A stretch of 64,000 nt of DNA from Cordilura impudica (lineage: Eukaryota > Arthropoda > Insecta > Diptera > Scathophagidae), in assembly GCA_963682025.1 (NCBI GenBank), contig OY821520.1:183577036-183641035 (forward strand). Direction: 5' to 3'. The notes under the pieces are model-generated. The model was not told where the DNA came from. It did no database searches and was given only the letters and a program-made list of their open reading frames with translations. A program made the position numbers and the translations under genes. Below, piece by piece: positions 46,576-58,407 of this stretch. Within the stretch, counting starts at the first letter, position 1. Every line of letters starts with the position of its first letter.

Positions 46576-48399
46576 TGTATGGATTTTGTATGTATTTTTT
46601 TTAAAGACTGAATTATTTTTAATTTTGTATTATTTTACTAAGAATATATTGAATAAATATAATATATTTGTTTTCCGATTTTCTGTTTTCTTCTATCGCT
46701 TGGAAATATGTTGTTTTATTCTCACACATTATTTTTTTCTAATAATATTTTGCCTTCTCTTTCTTATATTTTATTAACTTTGTTGATAGTAGTTGTCAGC
46801 TCACACAACTGATATTGAACTAAAGAGCTATTAAACATGAAGAGCGAACTAGTTCAGTAAACCGTACTAAACTAGATGTCATTTGTTGTTAATATTTATT
46901 TTTTTTTTCGAAAAGCGAGATATTTACATTCAAAATAGTGAAAAATTTTTCTTAAACAATCTTTGCCTACATACTATGGTAGGCAAAGTATACTTTTCAT
47001 ATATTGCCACAGTAAAGACAATTCAAATAGCACTTTCTTTGTTGAATGCACATTTGCAGAATATGAAAGAAAACAAGTGCTATTTATTATGCCGATACTG
47101 CATGATCAGAAGTGTGTTATAAGTATGTACATATGTATATGCTTTATTGTTTGGTTTAACATTTATTGCTATTTTAGCATTTTAACCCATCACAAATGAT
47201 TATAGGCACACATACAAATACATAAGTATATAGGCACTAACAATATAACCACTTGTATTTAGTGTAGTTATAAATGTGTGTGCGTGTATGTATGTGTGTA
47301 TGTTTAGTATCCATTTCCTAATTTTAACCTCAAATGTGTACGTGCAAGAATCAAAATATTTATGGTACTTTAAGTAAATCTTTTGGGACATCATTTACTA
47401 GTTGGTTTTAATAGCATAAGAGTTAAGAATTTTTCTGGATGTTTTTGCTTTCGTCGTACTACGACTGAAGCCTGAAGTTCCTGTAGTTAGTGGTAAATAT
47501 AATAAATTTGTTATTTGCACCACCCCACCCTCCCCCCCGATCCCTTTATTAAGCTGTGCAAATGGCAACGTTCTCAAATAATGTTCTCCTGGCCATCAGC
47601 TAAGGAATATAGCATGTGTGAATATGTGAGTGTGTGAGTGTAATATGCCTTAGTTGTTGTCTCTATACGACTACAACTTAAACTATCATCGCAATGTTGC
47701 TTCTGTCAATGAGGCTAATTTAGTAGCAGCTCATTATGAAGATATCAACATAAAACCACAACTGGATGTAGAGTTGACTTGGATTGGGTTGGGTTGGATT
47801 GTAAAAAATGAAAGGTAATATGTATTATATTCAATGAGATCGTTAAGCTGTAAATTTATGCGTGTACCTGACGTTGAAAGTTTGCCAATAAAATTAAAAT
47901 TTATGAATTTTTCAACAATTTCGTAAATCTCAATGCTACAAACTCTGTCTATCAGCCGCTGGCAATTTAGCTTTCATGTCACTTTAAATTAAAAAAAAAC
48001 AACTATTATAATCCATCACTTTTTTTTATTATAGAAATAATATTTCCCATTTATGAGTATGTTTATGAGCTCATTTATGTCTCTACTTTTTAAAAGTTCA
48101 ATTATTTGAATGTTCTTATGGCATCAACAATAGTTTTCATTTGAAGGAGGGGCAATTGATAATTAAGTTATGTGAGAAAATTTATATATATATATATATA
48201 TGTTTTTGTCACGTTATATAATTTATTGAATCTTCACTTATTGGTATGTAGACTAACAATAATTATTCAAATCTTAAAACGAATTCTGATTATAAAGTCT
48301 AGCCAGCGCCAGAAAAAAATTTAGTTGATGTAAAAAAATAAAATATGTATTCAAAATCCTCCTTCATGCGCCTCAGAGTGTCAGATCGATTGTGTCCAA
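46576..48399. other. Gene-free stretch
   Basis: Simple sequence only: GTGTGTGCGTGTATGTATG at about 47277, TATATATATATATATATG at about 48186, and GGGTTGGGTTGGATTG at about 47786. Frames here (46586, 46883, 46963) are AT-rich and unrecognised. Confidence 0.25.
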
Positions 48400-49340
48400 C
48401 CTTCTCAGGCGTAGGTGGTCACAGTTGTTGAGTAGATTTCAGGCAAGCATATTAGGGTGAGTTTCAAGTTTATGCAAATATCTAACACTGTGTCTCATAA
48501 CTTCATCTTTGACCGATGGAACATTCGTATAGCCTATTTTGCTTTCTTTGCAATATCTGAATAACATAGCACCATATGGGTTTTGTAATATAATTGTAAA
48601 GCATATAAGTTTGCAATCTAAGCAAAGTTTTGAGTTTCTGCCCATAAGCCATGTGAGTGGTAGAATTTTGAACTTGATCTGGGTAACTTTTACGTCTCTA
48701 TGTATTTTTCCAATTGAGGCGGCGGTCAAAGTGAATTCCGAGATATATGTGGGTTTCCAGAAATCTAGGTGCTATTGATGAGTTCTCATGAACACTTAAG
48801 GTTCTCGTATCATCAGCAAAAGTCGATGCGTGAGTGTTAACATTTGTTAGTAAATCAGACGTCTAGAGTAAATTTAATAATGACCCCAGAATACTCTGTT
48901 GGATGGTAACATGTATTAAATTTCATAGATCAAGCAATATTTCTTTTTTCTTCAAAGACCTCTCTAATAACTGTAACTAGCCTATGGAATTACTTAGTGG
49001 TGATGTGTTTCTTTCTAAAGCTAAACTGATAATATAATTCTGAAGCACAGCTAAAAAAGTTTTCAAATATTCGATAAGAGACTGATTAGTCTATATGTCT
49101 CGAGTTTCGTGTTATCTTTACCTGGATAATATATTTATGGCGCAAGATATCATTTTTAAAGCTATTCTGGGTAGTTCTATAAGCATTTTATTACTGATCT
49201 TATCGATCCCTGGTGCTTCATTTCAGTTTAAATCAATTATAGTCTTTTTAGCCTCTCAGGTCTCAAACCTGAGTGGGGAATTTGCTCCTTGCTATGGTAT
49301 TATTGAAGGCAACTCCATTATAGAACTTGATATGTTTGGT
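48400..49340 (-). pseudogene. LINE reverse transcriptase fragment
   Basis: On the minus strand, in order: NEAPGIDKISNKMLIELP (about 49230), TYRLISLLSN (about 49100), QQSILGSLL (about 48900), THASTFADDTRTLSVHE with the catalytic FADD (about 48820), LTWLMGRNSKLCLD (about 48640) and DEVMRHSVRYLHKLETHPN (about 48470). This is an I/Jockey-type RT and its C-terminal end. Frameshifts and stops separate the blocks. It lies opposite in orientation to the LINE at 42.8-46.6 kb and belongs to another lineage. Confidence 0.75.
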
Positions 49341-49344
49341 ATGA

Positions 49345-49830
49345 AAACATTTTTTTTATACCCTCCACCCCAGTGTGCAGAGGGTATATATAAGTTTGTC
49401 ATTCCGTTTGTAGTAATTAGAAAAAAAAAATTTTCGAATCCATAAAATATATATATTTGTGATCCTTAGAACAAGCGGAGTTGCTATACCGATGTTAGTC
49501 TGTCCGTCTGTGGAAATCACGATGACGGCTTCAATCGGGTAGCTAGGGTGCTCGTTGGCATAAAAAATGATTCACTAACATCCTGAGAAGTCTGCTGTTT
49601 TAAATCGTCCAAATCAGTTGATTAGGTCCCGAGAATTAAATGAAGAAGTAAAAAAAAAGTCTTGAAAAATATGATTTGTCATGTTGTTCTTGTCACGATC
49701 ACGCCCTTAATATAATAACTAGGGCGCTTGTTTTTAGTGAGAATGATTGACTGACATCATGAGAAGATTTCTGTTTGAAAAATCGTGAAAATAGGTTTAA
49801 TAGGTCCCTAGAGATCACTGAGGAAATAAA
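49345..49830 (+). mobile_element. mini-me/DINE-like dipteran repeat, copy 1
   Basis: TTATACCCTCCACCCCAGTG then AGAGGGTATATATAAG, GTCATTCCGTTTG, a TATATATATTT block, GATCCTTAGAACAAGCGGAG and GTCTGTCCGTCTGTGGAAAT. A TA run, a conserved core and a GTCY run in that order is the layout described for dipteran mini-me repeats. The body shows an internal diverged duplication (AACATCCTGAGAAG and GACATCATGAGAAG). Confidence 0.55.
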
Positions 49831-50403
49831 AAAAAATTAAATCTATATGTTTCTGTATTGTTCTTGTTGTTATTCTAAGTGTTGTATTGTTGTCATAGCT
49901 GGACTTGTTGTTTTTGTGGTCGTTGTGGTAGAAATATAATAAAAACTAACCCTTTGTACATTTTTTTATCAACTCTGTTAAAAAATTTTAAAGTTTCCAT
50001 TGTTTTGGCATCACTAAAAAAATTTGTTAGGTCATTTTTGTCATCGCCATGAGCTTGCCTGCGAAATTTATGATCGATTGGGTCACGGGAAAGGGGTTAA
50101 AAATCGATCCAAAATTTTGTCACAACGACACTACGAGTTAATATAAAGGGAGTAAAAATTCACCAACATCTAAAGCTAATAATGCTAAACTACCTGTTGT
50201 TAATAAAAAAGAACAATGTAAATTTACCAAAAAAATATTAATGTATGAATTTATTAAAAAAAAAAAAACACAACAATAACTTTTGATGTTGTATTTTTTG
50301 CGTATAATATTTACATATACATACATACATATATTAAATAATAAAATAAATACATATACATATTCTATATATTCTGTATATGTGCATCCATAATTATTTA
50401 ATT
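49831..50403. other. Gene-free stretch with a small dispersed repeat
   Basis: ACAACAATAACTTTTGATGT with following TATTTTTTGCGTATAATAT and ATACATACATAT (50264-50333) recurs at 60866-60920 in the same orientation. No gene. Confidence 0.3.
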
Positions 50404-51200
50404 ATACCCTATACCACTATGTGGTTTGGGTATAATGACTTTGTGTTGCTGTTTGTAACAACCAAAACTATTTGACCTGCACCCATCTTTAATTATACCG
50501 ATCGAATCAGAATCACTATCTGATTCGATTTAACGATGTCCGTCCGTCCGTCCGTCCGTCTGTGTGTCCATGTAAAGTTTGTAATCAAACTGCAGGTCGC
50601 AAATATGAATATATTTTGACAAAATTTGGTATTTGATCTTCTGTCGGCCATGGGATGAACGCTGTTGAAATTGGTGAGAATCGGTCCATGTTCAGACCTA
50701 GCCCCCATACAAATGACCCCTATGAAATCATCATATATTGCCATAAAATCCAAATTATCATACAAATCTTAGTCAAATTGGGTTTGTATGTATATATTAC
50801 ATCCATTAATCAGTAGTCCAAAAATGATCCCTATTGGATAACTCTGAATCATAGGCTCCATATAGAGCTGCTTCCCGATCTTCACTTAAATCTATCAAAA
50901 AACAAAAATATTGCACTGATTCTTCTCAAATTTTGGTTGTATATATTTTTGCAAGATACAAGAGACTTTACCAAATAGGGTCAGGATCTGTCCTTTTTTG
51001 GGCCTAGTCCCCATATAGATATAGCATCCGATATGAACTTTTTCATATCTGCAGCCGAAAAAATTAATAAAAATCCCACTCAAATTTGGTTTATGCTCAT
51101 TTTCTTTATCCAGTTAGTTGGGCCTGAAAGATAGGGTCTCTAAACGCATATTATAGGGTATCGTATAGTCGGTCTAAACCGACTATAATTTTCTTACTTG
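50404..51200 (+). mobile_element. GTCC-family repeat, copy F
   Basis: Full-length, both end hairpins (the 3' one reads GTCGGTCTAAACCGAC, one mismatch), GTCC run at 50539-50560. It has the same extra CCTATTGGATAACTCT segment as copy C. Confidence 0.85.
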
Positions 51201-53289
51201 TTTTATTTTTATTTTATTTATATTTATATAAAATCTGCAATATTTTGTTTTAGGAAAATTACATTCATTTTGCATTAACAAACAGAGTGTCACTTAATTT
51301 TGCTAAGTGTGACTATGCCACAGTAGATGGCGCCACAATTTTTATTCTAATTAGCTTTTCAATAGTTATTTCTATTTTAACATGAATGTGAACATTTTCA
51401 ATTAGATATCAAACACAACAATGTTAAAAGTATACACAGAGCTGAGTAAAGAAGAAACAATGAGTTTTTTGCTTTCAAAACAGTTCTACATAGTTATATA
51501 AAATTATTATTCTGTTTTAAAAAATTGTTTATAATTTCTAAAGCATTATTATTCACATAAATACAAAATTGCACCTTTTTTTCCATTCAAATTTAAGAAA
51601 ATATCACTTCTAAAAACTGGAATTCAGATTTCCAATTATAAATTAGAAAATATTAATTGAATTTCAGAAAAATCATATTAAAACGTCTTAAATGATAATT
51701 TGAAATTTAAAAGACATCAATTGAATTTTTAAAATATAAATTTTATTCTTTAAACACAAATTGAAATTCAAAACCCATCAAATATGCTTACATATAAAAA
51801 ACCAACTGAAATTAAAAAGAAATATTGCCATTCAGGAGACATTAATAGCATTTCAGGATAAGAAAACATTCATTTAAATTCAATGAAGCTTAGAAAACCT
51901 CAAATGATATTTAAGAATTGCGAAGTTAAAAATAGAGAATATTATTTATATATTATTTCTCAAAATTTTTTTGGATGAAAGTTTGAAGTTTTTCAGAAAA
52001 TAAAGATAAGAAATTATTTTAATTAAAATGTTTGGGATATTTGGTTTTTTGCGTTTGGCATTCCCAATTTGACCCAGTGTTTTTGATGACTTCAAAATTT
52101 GACTTCATGGTAGTCAAAGTAAAACCCAAAAAATTTAAGTTCGATAATAATTCCCAGGTAAGTAGTATTTTTAATTAATAAATGAAAATATATTTTATTA
52201 ACATAATTTAATTCAAAATCAAAAGTTGGCATCACTGGGTTAGATTTTGTATTGTATTGTGTTATTTTGTGTTACCATAAAATCTAATAGTGAAAACTCC
52301 TTTTAATAAGTAAAAGAAAAATTATTTTCCAAATATGGCAATATTTTACCAAAAAAAAATTGAGTGAGCTTTTTTTTTTGGTTATTATTTTGTTACTCCA
52401 TCCGACCTATACGGTCGCAATGAATAATTATTTGGCCAATTAAAAGAAACTATACAGCCATCTCCAATTAGCACGATTTAATGGGTATGGCCACCCTACA
52501 CAACCATTACCTTCGCAATGGAGGTTAGGGCGAGCTATTTAATTTTCAAAAACTTAAACTAAATTAAACGAGAGGTTATGTCAGCAACCACGATGACCAA
52601 AAAGCAAACACCGAATCGTGTTTTCTTTTATCCCAAATAATAGAAAAGACGAAAATGATCTTTCCTCGTTGGATCGCGAATTACTTATGTGAGAGAGCTT
52701 TATAGACCAACTCTTGAAATAAACAAAAATCCGGATCAAACCAAGGAATTTGCTGAAATAAATTGGTATTAATTTTAACAAATATTTTGTTTACATTTAC
52801 TATCAATACTCAAACCGAGATGGAGGGTATCAAAGATTCGGCACAGCCGAATTTAACCAATATCCATTTGAGTTTCGCAATGGAGGCTTGATTATGATGG
52901 GTCCTTTAAGACTTCTTGTAGCACTCCATAATGAGTAGTCAGTATTTGGTCTGTTATCTAGTATTTGGTTTGTTATCTAAGGAAACTATTTAATGATGCC
53001 ATTCTCTGAGTTTCCAACAGATTTCGTAGTTTTCTAGTACATTTTTTAATCGCTTTTTAAGTAGTGGGCACCTGTGCTATGTTTTTCATTTAAAAGTTGT
53101 TCAATATTTACTCAATATATTTAATAGTGTTTCTTGTGTCGTGGGCATTTAGTAGCAACTTGAGCAGCGAGTTTGTTTTGTGCTGTCCTTAGCGGTATGT
53201 TCTCTGAATAATGGGTACTGATAAACTATCTACATTTTACCCAGTTGGTCATTGTACAAATTTGTAAGGGATTAAAAAAGTAACAAACG
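51201..53289. other. Gene-free stretch with decayed repeats
   Basis: About 51570-51920 is rich in CAATTGAA and TTTCAGAAAA phrases resembling the tandem block at 54103-54270. 52488-52525 matches 4990-5035 inverted. 52795-52840 carries GGAGGGTATCAAAGATTCGG, the same repeat tail as 10960-11000. Near 52943-52980 TAGTATTTGGTYTGTTATCT is tandemly duplicated. No gene. Confidence 0.3.
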
Positions 53290-53950
53290 TGGGTATGTGA
53301 TTAGACGAGAGTTCCAGTGTCGATCGGCACCAAGGGTCTCGCTATAGACTTTGTGACTCCGAAATCTGTTCAGGTATTTTCTGCCTATTTGAGATCACAT
53401 CCATACTCATTTTAGAAATTGTATGAAACAATATACGGCCCTTATAGGTAATTAGCCGTGAACCCCAGAATATATGCTTGGCATTATAGTCGCCAGTTGG
53501 TGGCAATCGTGAATTGTGTGTATTTTTCGGCGCTGAGTACTTAGGCCCCAATAAACAAATACCCAAAAAAAAAAAAAAAAAAAAAAAATTGGGGCATAAG
53601 TTCACGATGCTTACTTTCTTGCAGGAGGATGATGTTTGCTGTTGCGTCCTGTAAAAGAAAAACAAAAAAGAAATGAATTTAGGCCCCCAAACTTACAAAT
53701 TAAAAATAACAAATCACCCAAAATATTTCAAATTGGAATAAAAAATGAACTTGTGCCCCAAAAATCATAGAAATTGGGTCATTTGTTCATCATGAACAAA
53801 TCCACCAATCCCAGAACAATTTTTTGGGGCGTAAGTCCATTTTTTGGGGCATTTCTACTCAGCGCCGTATTTTCCTCTGTTATTGTGAATATTGTGAATT
53901 TACTGTGATTCAAATTCTTCGTCGTTGCCTAACGGTAATTTGCTCGCAGG
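53290..53950 (-). pseudogene. Jockey-like LINE endonuclease fragment, split by a small insertion
   Basis: The minus strand at 53527-53350 reads THNSRLPPTGDYNAKH, then IFWGSRLITYKGRILFHTIS. This is the APE-type endonuclease block GDYNAKH...WGSRL..KGR. Further N-terminal residues would lie beyond the TIR element at 53529-53866. The frame runs into the element (poly-F from its A-run). Confidence 0.6.
53529..53866. mobile_element. Small TIR element (MITE) inside the LINE fragment
   Basis: Tips GGCGCTGAGTACTTAGGCCC and (reverse complement of the right end) GGCGCTGAGTAGAAATGCCC match at most positions over 22 bp. The flanks GTATTTTTC (left) and GTATTTTCC (right) look like an imperfect 8-9 bp target duplication. 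Inside are an A-run (53564-53588) and several TTGGGGC/GCCCCAA repeats. No ORF. Confidence 0.65.
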
Positions 53951-54102
53951 TCAGTTATGAAGAAGTGTTTAAGTTTTTAATGTTCGAGTTGTTATATGAG
54001 TGTCAGAAACAAATATTGGATCAATATTATTGTTTCTGAGGAAGCATTGTAGTTAATTTTAATGTGGCGTATGCGGTTTGCATTCCATTTACTCGGCTAC
54101 TA

Positions 54103-54270
54103 TGTTTCAGAAAATATCAATTGAAATGTATTTCAGAAAAAATAAAATGTATTTTAGATATGATCAAATGTATTTCAGAATGACAAAATGTATTTCAGGA
54201 TTTCTCAATTATATTTTAGAAAAATCCCTTGATTTCTTGAAAATTGCAATTGATTTTCAGAAAATTGTTC
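54103..54270. repeat. Degenerate short tandem repeat, unit about AAATGTATTTCAGAAT
   Basis: AATGTATTTCAGAAA, AATGTATTTTAGATA, AATGTATTTCAGAAT, AATGTATTTCAGGAT, TTATATTTTAGAAA and TTGATTTTCAGAAA follow each other at about 17-19 bp spacing. Confidence 0.6.
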
Positions 54271-54919
54271 CACTGCATTTTTAAGATTTCTTGTGAACTT
54301 GTTTTAATATTGTAGCTGATGAAAAAAATGTTAAAATTTTCTATGACTGCAACTCACAACTGTTTTAATCTGAAATTCAATTGATATTTTCTGAAATATA
54401 TTTGTTAATTTCTAGAAATCAAATTATTACCACAGTGTTAATATAATTGCAGAGATTTCAAGTTTTAAAAAGTTTGTTCTACTTAATTTTAAATTAGGCC
54501 ACGCATAACATGCATTTTTTTGTATATATATTTACTTATATCTATACACAGACTGTCTGGATGTTCATATTTCAGAGGGCAATTGAATGTGGCAATAATT
54601 GTTAATTTATTAAATATATAAATAACATAAACACACAAATTACGTCTCCTTGGGGGTAATTGAGCTATGGATATGATTTATCCACTATAATTTAAAAGTA
54701 GATACTATTATTAGGACCATCTATGTTTCGAGATTGTTGTAATCTTATACTCGTGAAGATTTATTATGGCTATTTAAATAATTTTTTCCAACAGAATTGT
54801 GCTAAGTTAGAAAACAGAATGTTCTATTTTATTGATTTATAAGACTGGGCCACTTTAGAATAATTTGCTAGTGAATTATTTTATATATTTAATTAACACA
54901 ATTATCCTTCGCAGTCACA
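54271..54919. other. Gene-free AT-rich stretch
   Basis: Nothing recognisable between the tandem block and the retrotransposon LTR. Confidence 0.2.
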
Positions 54920-55131
54920 GTTGGTTCTCCCAAATTTTTTTTTTTTGTATATTTCTTCATATTATGATTTCACTTCAATCTTTTATTTAATTATTTATTC
55001 AATAAATATATACATATGTTGAACTTCATTTTACCATAATTGCAAAATCATTATTCTCTATTTGTACTTCATATTCTTCTTCACTCTAAAGCTACCAGAT
55101 TCCCATTATAGTAATTTAAGTGATGCCAACA
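54920..55131 (-). repeat. 3' LTR of the Ty3/gypsy element
   Basis: On the minus strand the polypurine tract AAGAAGGGAAGG (55143-55132) is followed directly by TGTTGGCATCACTTAAATTA, a TG-starting LTR. It holds AATAAATAATTAAATAAAAG as polyadenylation signal candidates. An AACCAACT end at about 54920 mirrors TGTTGG. Length is about 212 bp. No 5' partner LTR was found. Confidence 0.6.
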
Positions 55132-55145
55132 CCTTCCCTTCTTAG

Positions 55146-57360
55146 TTAGTTCCTCGGAGGACTAAACCTTTGCACAGGTCGGCGTTCCCTGGTTGATCTT
55201 CGCAGTGTTGGAGTCCCAGGATCATCATGGTTACTTAAAACTTCTTTTCTTATTGATACATCACCGTTGGACCCTTGAACCTCATTATTTTCAAAACCTT
55301 GAACCTCTTTATTTTCGATTGGGTATTGTTCATCAGCTATAACAACTTCTGGGAAGCAATCAATTCCTATGCTTGGTTTACAAAAGCTTGATGGTAAATA
55401 TTCGCTGTTTCTTAGATGCAACTGATTTGTGTGTGAACGGATCAGTCTGCCGTTATCAAGAACCAAATTATAAATTACGTTGCGTCTTCGATCAACTATT
55501 GTACCAGGTTTCCAGGCAAATTTGTTGTTGGTACATAAGTGCTGGCATATACTTTGTCTCCTGCAGTAAACTCTTTTTTAATAACGCCGTGTTTCTTATC
55601 ATATTGTTGCTTCATATGTTTGACATGATCAGTTGTATTAATTGTAACCTGATGTATTGGTGGTGGATGAAGGAGATCTAAATGTATGCGCATTTTTCTG
55701 TTGTATAAAAGTTCTGCGGGTGATTTATTGTTGATGCAGTAACGATTTGGTGTAGAACGATAACACTGCAGGAAAGTTTGCAAGTTGTCCTGTATATTAC
55801 CCTCCTCTTTAAGCTTTTTCAATGCTCTTTTGAATGTGTCGACAAATCGCTCCGCTTGTCCATTTGACATAGGGTAATATGGACGTGAAAAAAAATGTTG
55901 AATACCTCTGGATTCGGTAAATTCTTGAAATTGTGAACTTTTAAACTGTGTTCCATTGTCGGAAATAATTGTGTTGGGCAGTCCATATCTGGAGAATATT
56001 TCATTTAAAATATCAATTGTTTGTTGGGTAGTTATAGATCTTGTTGGAACAATTTCTGGCCATTTTGAGAGGGAGTCGACCACAACTAAGAAATAAAACC
56101 CTTCAATTGGTCCAGCGTAATCTTTGGACAAGAACTGAGTGCTGTTTTTGTTGGCATTTTTGCCCCTGAGGCGCATTGATTACACTGTTGCACAAACATT
56201 TTTATGTCCTGATCAATACCAGGCCAAAACACATAGCTACGGGCGATAGATTTGGTGCGTTCGATTCCTGGATGCCCTTTATGAAGATCTTTTAAAAGAC
56301 GGCTGCGGAATATTTTGGGTACCACGATACGTTCTCCGACCATAACACAATCTTTGATGATAGTGATTGTATCTTTCCGTTGGAAATATGATTTCAGCTC
56401 ATCGTCATTGTCGATATTGCTTGGCCAACCCTTTTGATAATATTGTTTTATGGAGCGTAGAGTTGGGTCCTTGTCCGATTCTTCTTTTATCATCTTATGT
56501 GTTATAGGTAGTTTTGCAAGATTACTAACCAAAACTTGATTTACTGCGTTTTCGAGTTGTATTGAGGTGATTACAAATTCGTCAGAATCGGTGTTCTGCT
56601 TGTTAATAAGTCGTGATAGAACGTCGGCGTAGCCAAAACTGCTGGTTGATTCAAAGCAGATTTCAAAATCGTAGGCTAATAACTTTGCTGCGCACCTTTG
56701 AAGTCGGTTGGCTTGGTGCGAACTTATGCCTTTCTTTTTCCCAAAAATAGCTATCAGGGGTTTGTGGTCAGTTTTTAATTTGAACTTTCTGCCAAAAATC
56801 ATTTTATGAAATTTTGTTGTTGCAAAAATGAGAGCCAAAGCTTCCTTTTCAATTTGGCTATATGATTTTTCTGCTGCAGTCAGAGACCTGGAGGCATGTG
56901 AAATCGCTTTGATCGACCGATCTTCAAACTCGTGAAAGATACACGCTCCTAATCCGTAATTTGATGCACCTGCTGCAACTATAATATTTTTACTCGGATC
57001 ATAATGAGTTAGCAATAAGTCAGACATTATTATGTCTTTTAATGTCATGAAACTACTACGACGCTTAGCATTCCATTGCCATTGTGTGTTTGCTTTTAAT
57101 AGTTCATCTAGGGGGCCTCGGTGCTTGTGCATTTTATCGACGAATTTACCATAAAAGTTTACTGCACCAAGGAAAGAATGTAGTTCGGAAACATTATTTG
57201 GTTCCGGCATGTTGTAAATAGCTTCTGCCCGGATAGGATTTGGTTTAATGCCCTCTTTATTTATTTTGTAACCCAGATAATCTATTTCTTGAGTAGAGAA
57301 ATTGCACTTTTCAAATTTCAATTGCAAATGTTTTTGATCAGACGATGAATGCCCATTTTC
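55146..57360 (-). pseudogene. Ty3/gypsy retrotransposon pol, 5'-truncated, frameshifted
   Basis: The minus strand carries, in order, the end of reverse transcriptase (LQLKFEKCNFSTQEIDYLGY), RNase H (NYGLGACIFHEF with AGAS where ADAS is expected, SQIEKEALALIFATTKFH, TDHKPL), the integrase H2C2 zinc finger (HKGHPGIERTKSIARSYVFW, CNQCA) and the integrase core with all acidic residues (DYAGPIEG, IISDNGTQF, GQAERFVD). It ends with a basic tail (RRSTRERRPVQRF, stop at 55146). Frameshifts lie at about 56150 and about 55480. Gag, protease and the RT active site are absent upstream of about 57360, so it cannot copy itself. No envelope-like ORF. Confidence 0.85.
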
Positions 57361-57369
57361 AATTTCTCT

Positions 57370-57532
57370 CTCCCATTCAGAATGGTGCAGTCTTTCCATA
57401 TGATCTATATGATAGCTTATATTTCCGCTTGTCTTACAGTCTTTTTTGCACATATTGCATTCTGAAATGGAGTTTCACCAGCACTTTTTGCAAAAAAATC
57501 CATACATTTGATTTGCCAGATATTGTTGTCAT
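57370..57532 (-). pseudogene. BED zinc-finger gene start, broken
   Basis: From ATG 57532-57530 the minus strand reads MTTISGKSNVWIF. After a slip in a T-run it continues through CKKCW, a stop and ISECNMCKKDCKTSGN, then ISYHIDHMERLHHSEW. The aromatic start, C-x2-C, TSGN and H-x-n-H match a BED finger, as found in DREF/ZBED proteins and hAT transposases. The frame then passes directly into the gypsy reverse transcriptase end, so the 3' part of the gene is missing or displaced. Confidence 0.55.
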
Positions 57533-57960
57533 TCTTAGACCTAAGGCGATAATTTTATAATAAATATTATTTTAAAGCTAAAATAAAATAATATTTTTAC
57601 CCACCTTTAGAAAAAACACGAGCTCTAGTTTAATCGTTAATAAGTATCCCACAGTTTGTCTATAATTTTATTATTTCACAGCTTAAATAAAAGAATATTT
57701 TTTCAGACTTTTTGAAAACCGATAGTGCTATCGATAATATCCCATCACTAGTGTATACTGTTTAAAGCAAGGGTTGCCATCCCTAGTGAAATTTTTTCTG
57801 TCATTTTTGCGGGAAATAATTTTATATTAACTTACTTAACCCAGCGATCTCACATCACACTGAAAGTTCGAAAAACTCAATACACTCACATTTTTTTACT
57901 AATACACACACATTTTCCGCAGTGGTCACACTAATGGCACAAAATTTTTCGTGCGAGTAG
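57533..57960 (-). promoter_or_regulatory. Putative housekeeping-type promoter (DRE and Motif 1)
   Basis: A perfect DRE octamer TATCGATA (57729-57736) lies about 200 bp upstream of the BED-finger ATG. A Motif-1 match TGGTCACACTA (57923-57933) lies farther up. Both are core promoter elements of ubiquitously expressed fly genes. Which gene they drive is inferred from proximity only. The Motif-1 site is inside the inverted-repeat element at 57847-58407. Confidence 0.5.
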
Positions 57961-58407
57961 TGGCAGACACTAACGATGATTAATGTTACCCTGTTATAAA
58001 TTTAATGCAAATTTACTGGATTCTGTAAAATTGTAATTAAAGTTGTAACTTGTTAAATCTATTATAATGATTTATTTTTTGAAATGCGCATACAAAAACG
58101 CAAGTTTGTTAATTATAGAGCATAAATATTATTAACTATTATTAAAATAATACTAATAATAATAAATGTAAACATTTTCCCTCAAACATGTGCCTGTATA
58201 ATAAACTCGGTAACTCTACTTAAAATAAAATAAGAGAGAGAAGTATACAAATTTTTTTCAAGTTTACGCTTCGACAACATTTTAAAAATGAGATTGCAGT
58301 CAGATGTTTGAGCATAAAATTTAATGGCGATGGATTCGACTAATTCGAACAATTTTTCGTTGATAATACGTACACAACGATTTTACAATTTCAGTGTGAT
58401 GTGAGAT
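57847..58407. mobile_element. Inverted-repeat element, about 560-580 bp
   Basis: ATCTCACATCACACTGAAA (57847-57865) is perfectly inverted at 58389-58407. Outside are TTAACCCAGCG on the left and TTGGGGGGTAAG on the right, reminiscent of piggyBac-type TTAA-CCC ends but with an imperfect right TTAA. No ORF. Confidence 0.5.

Noticed and set aside
47277..47320. GTGTGTGCGTGTATGTATG tract considered as a regulatory feature
   Set aside because: Plain microsatellite without supporting motifs.
55373..55681. 102-codon plus-strand frame
   Set aside because: Antisense shadow of gypsy integrase and tail codons.
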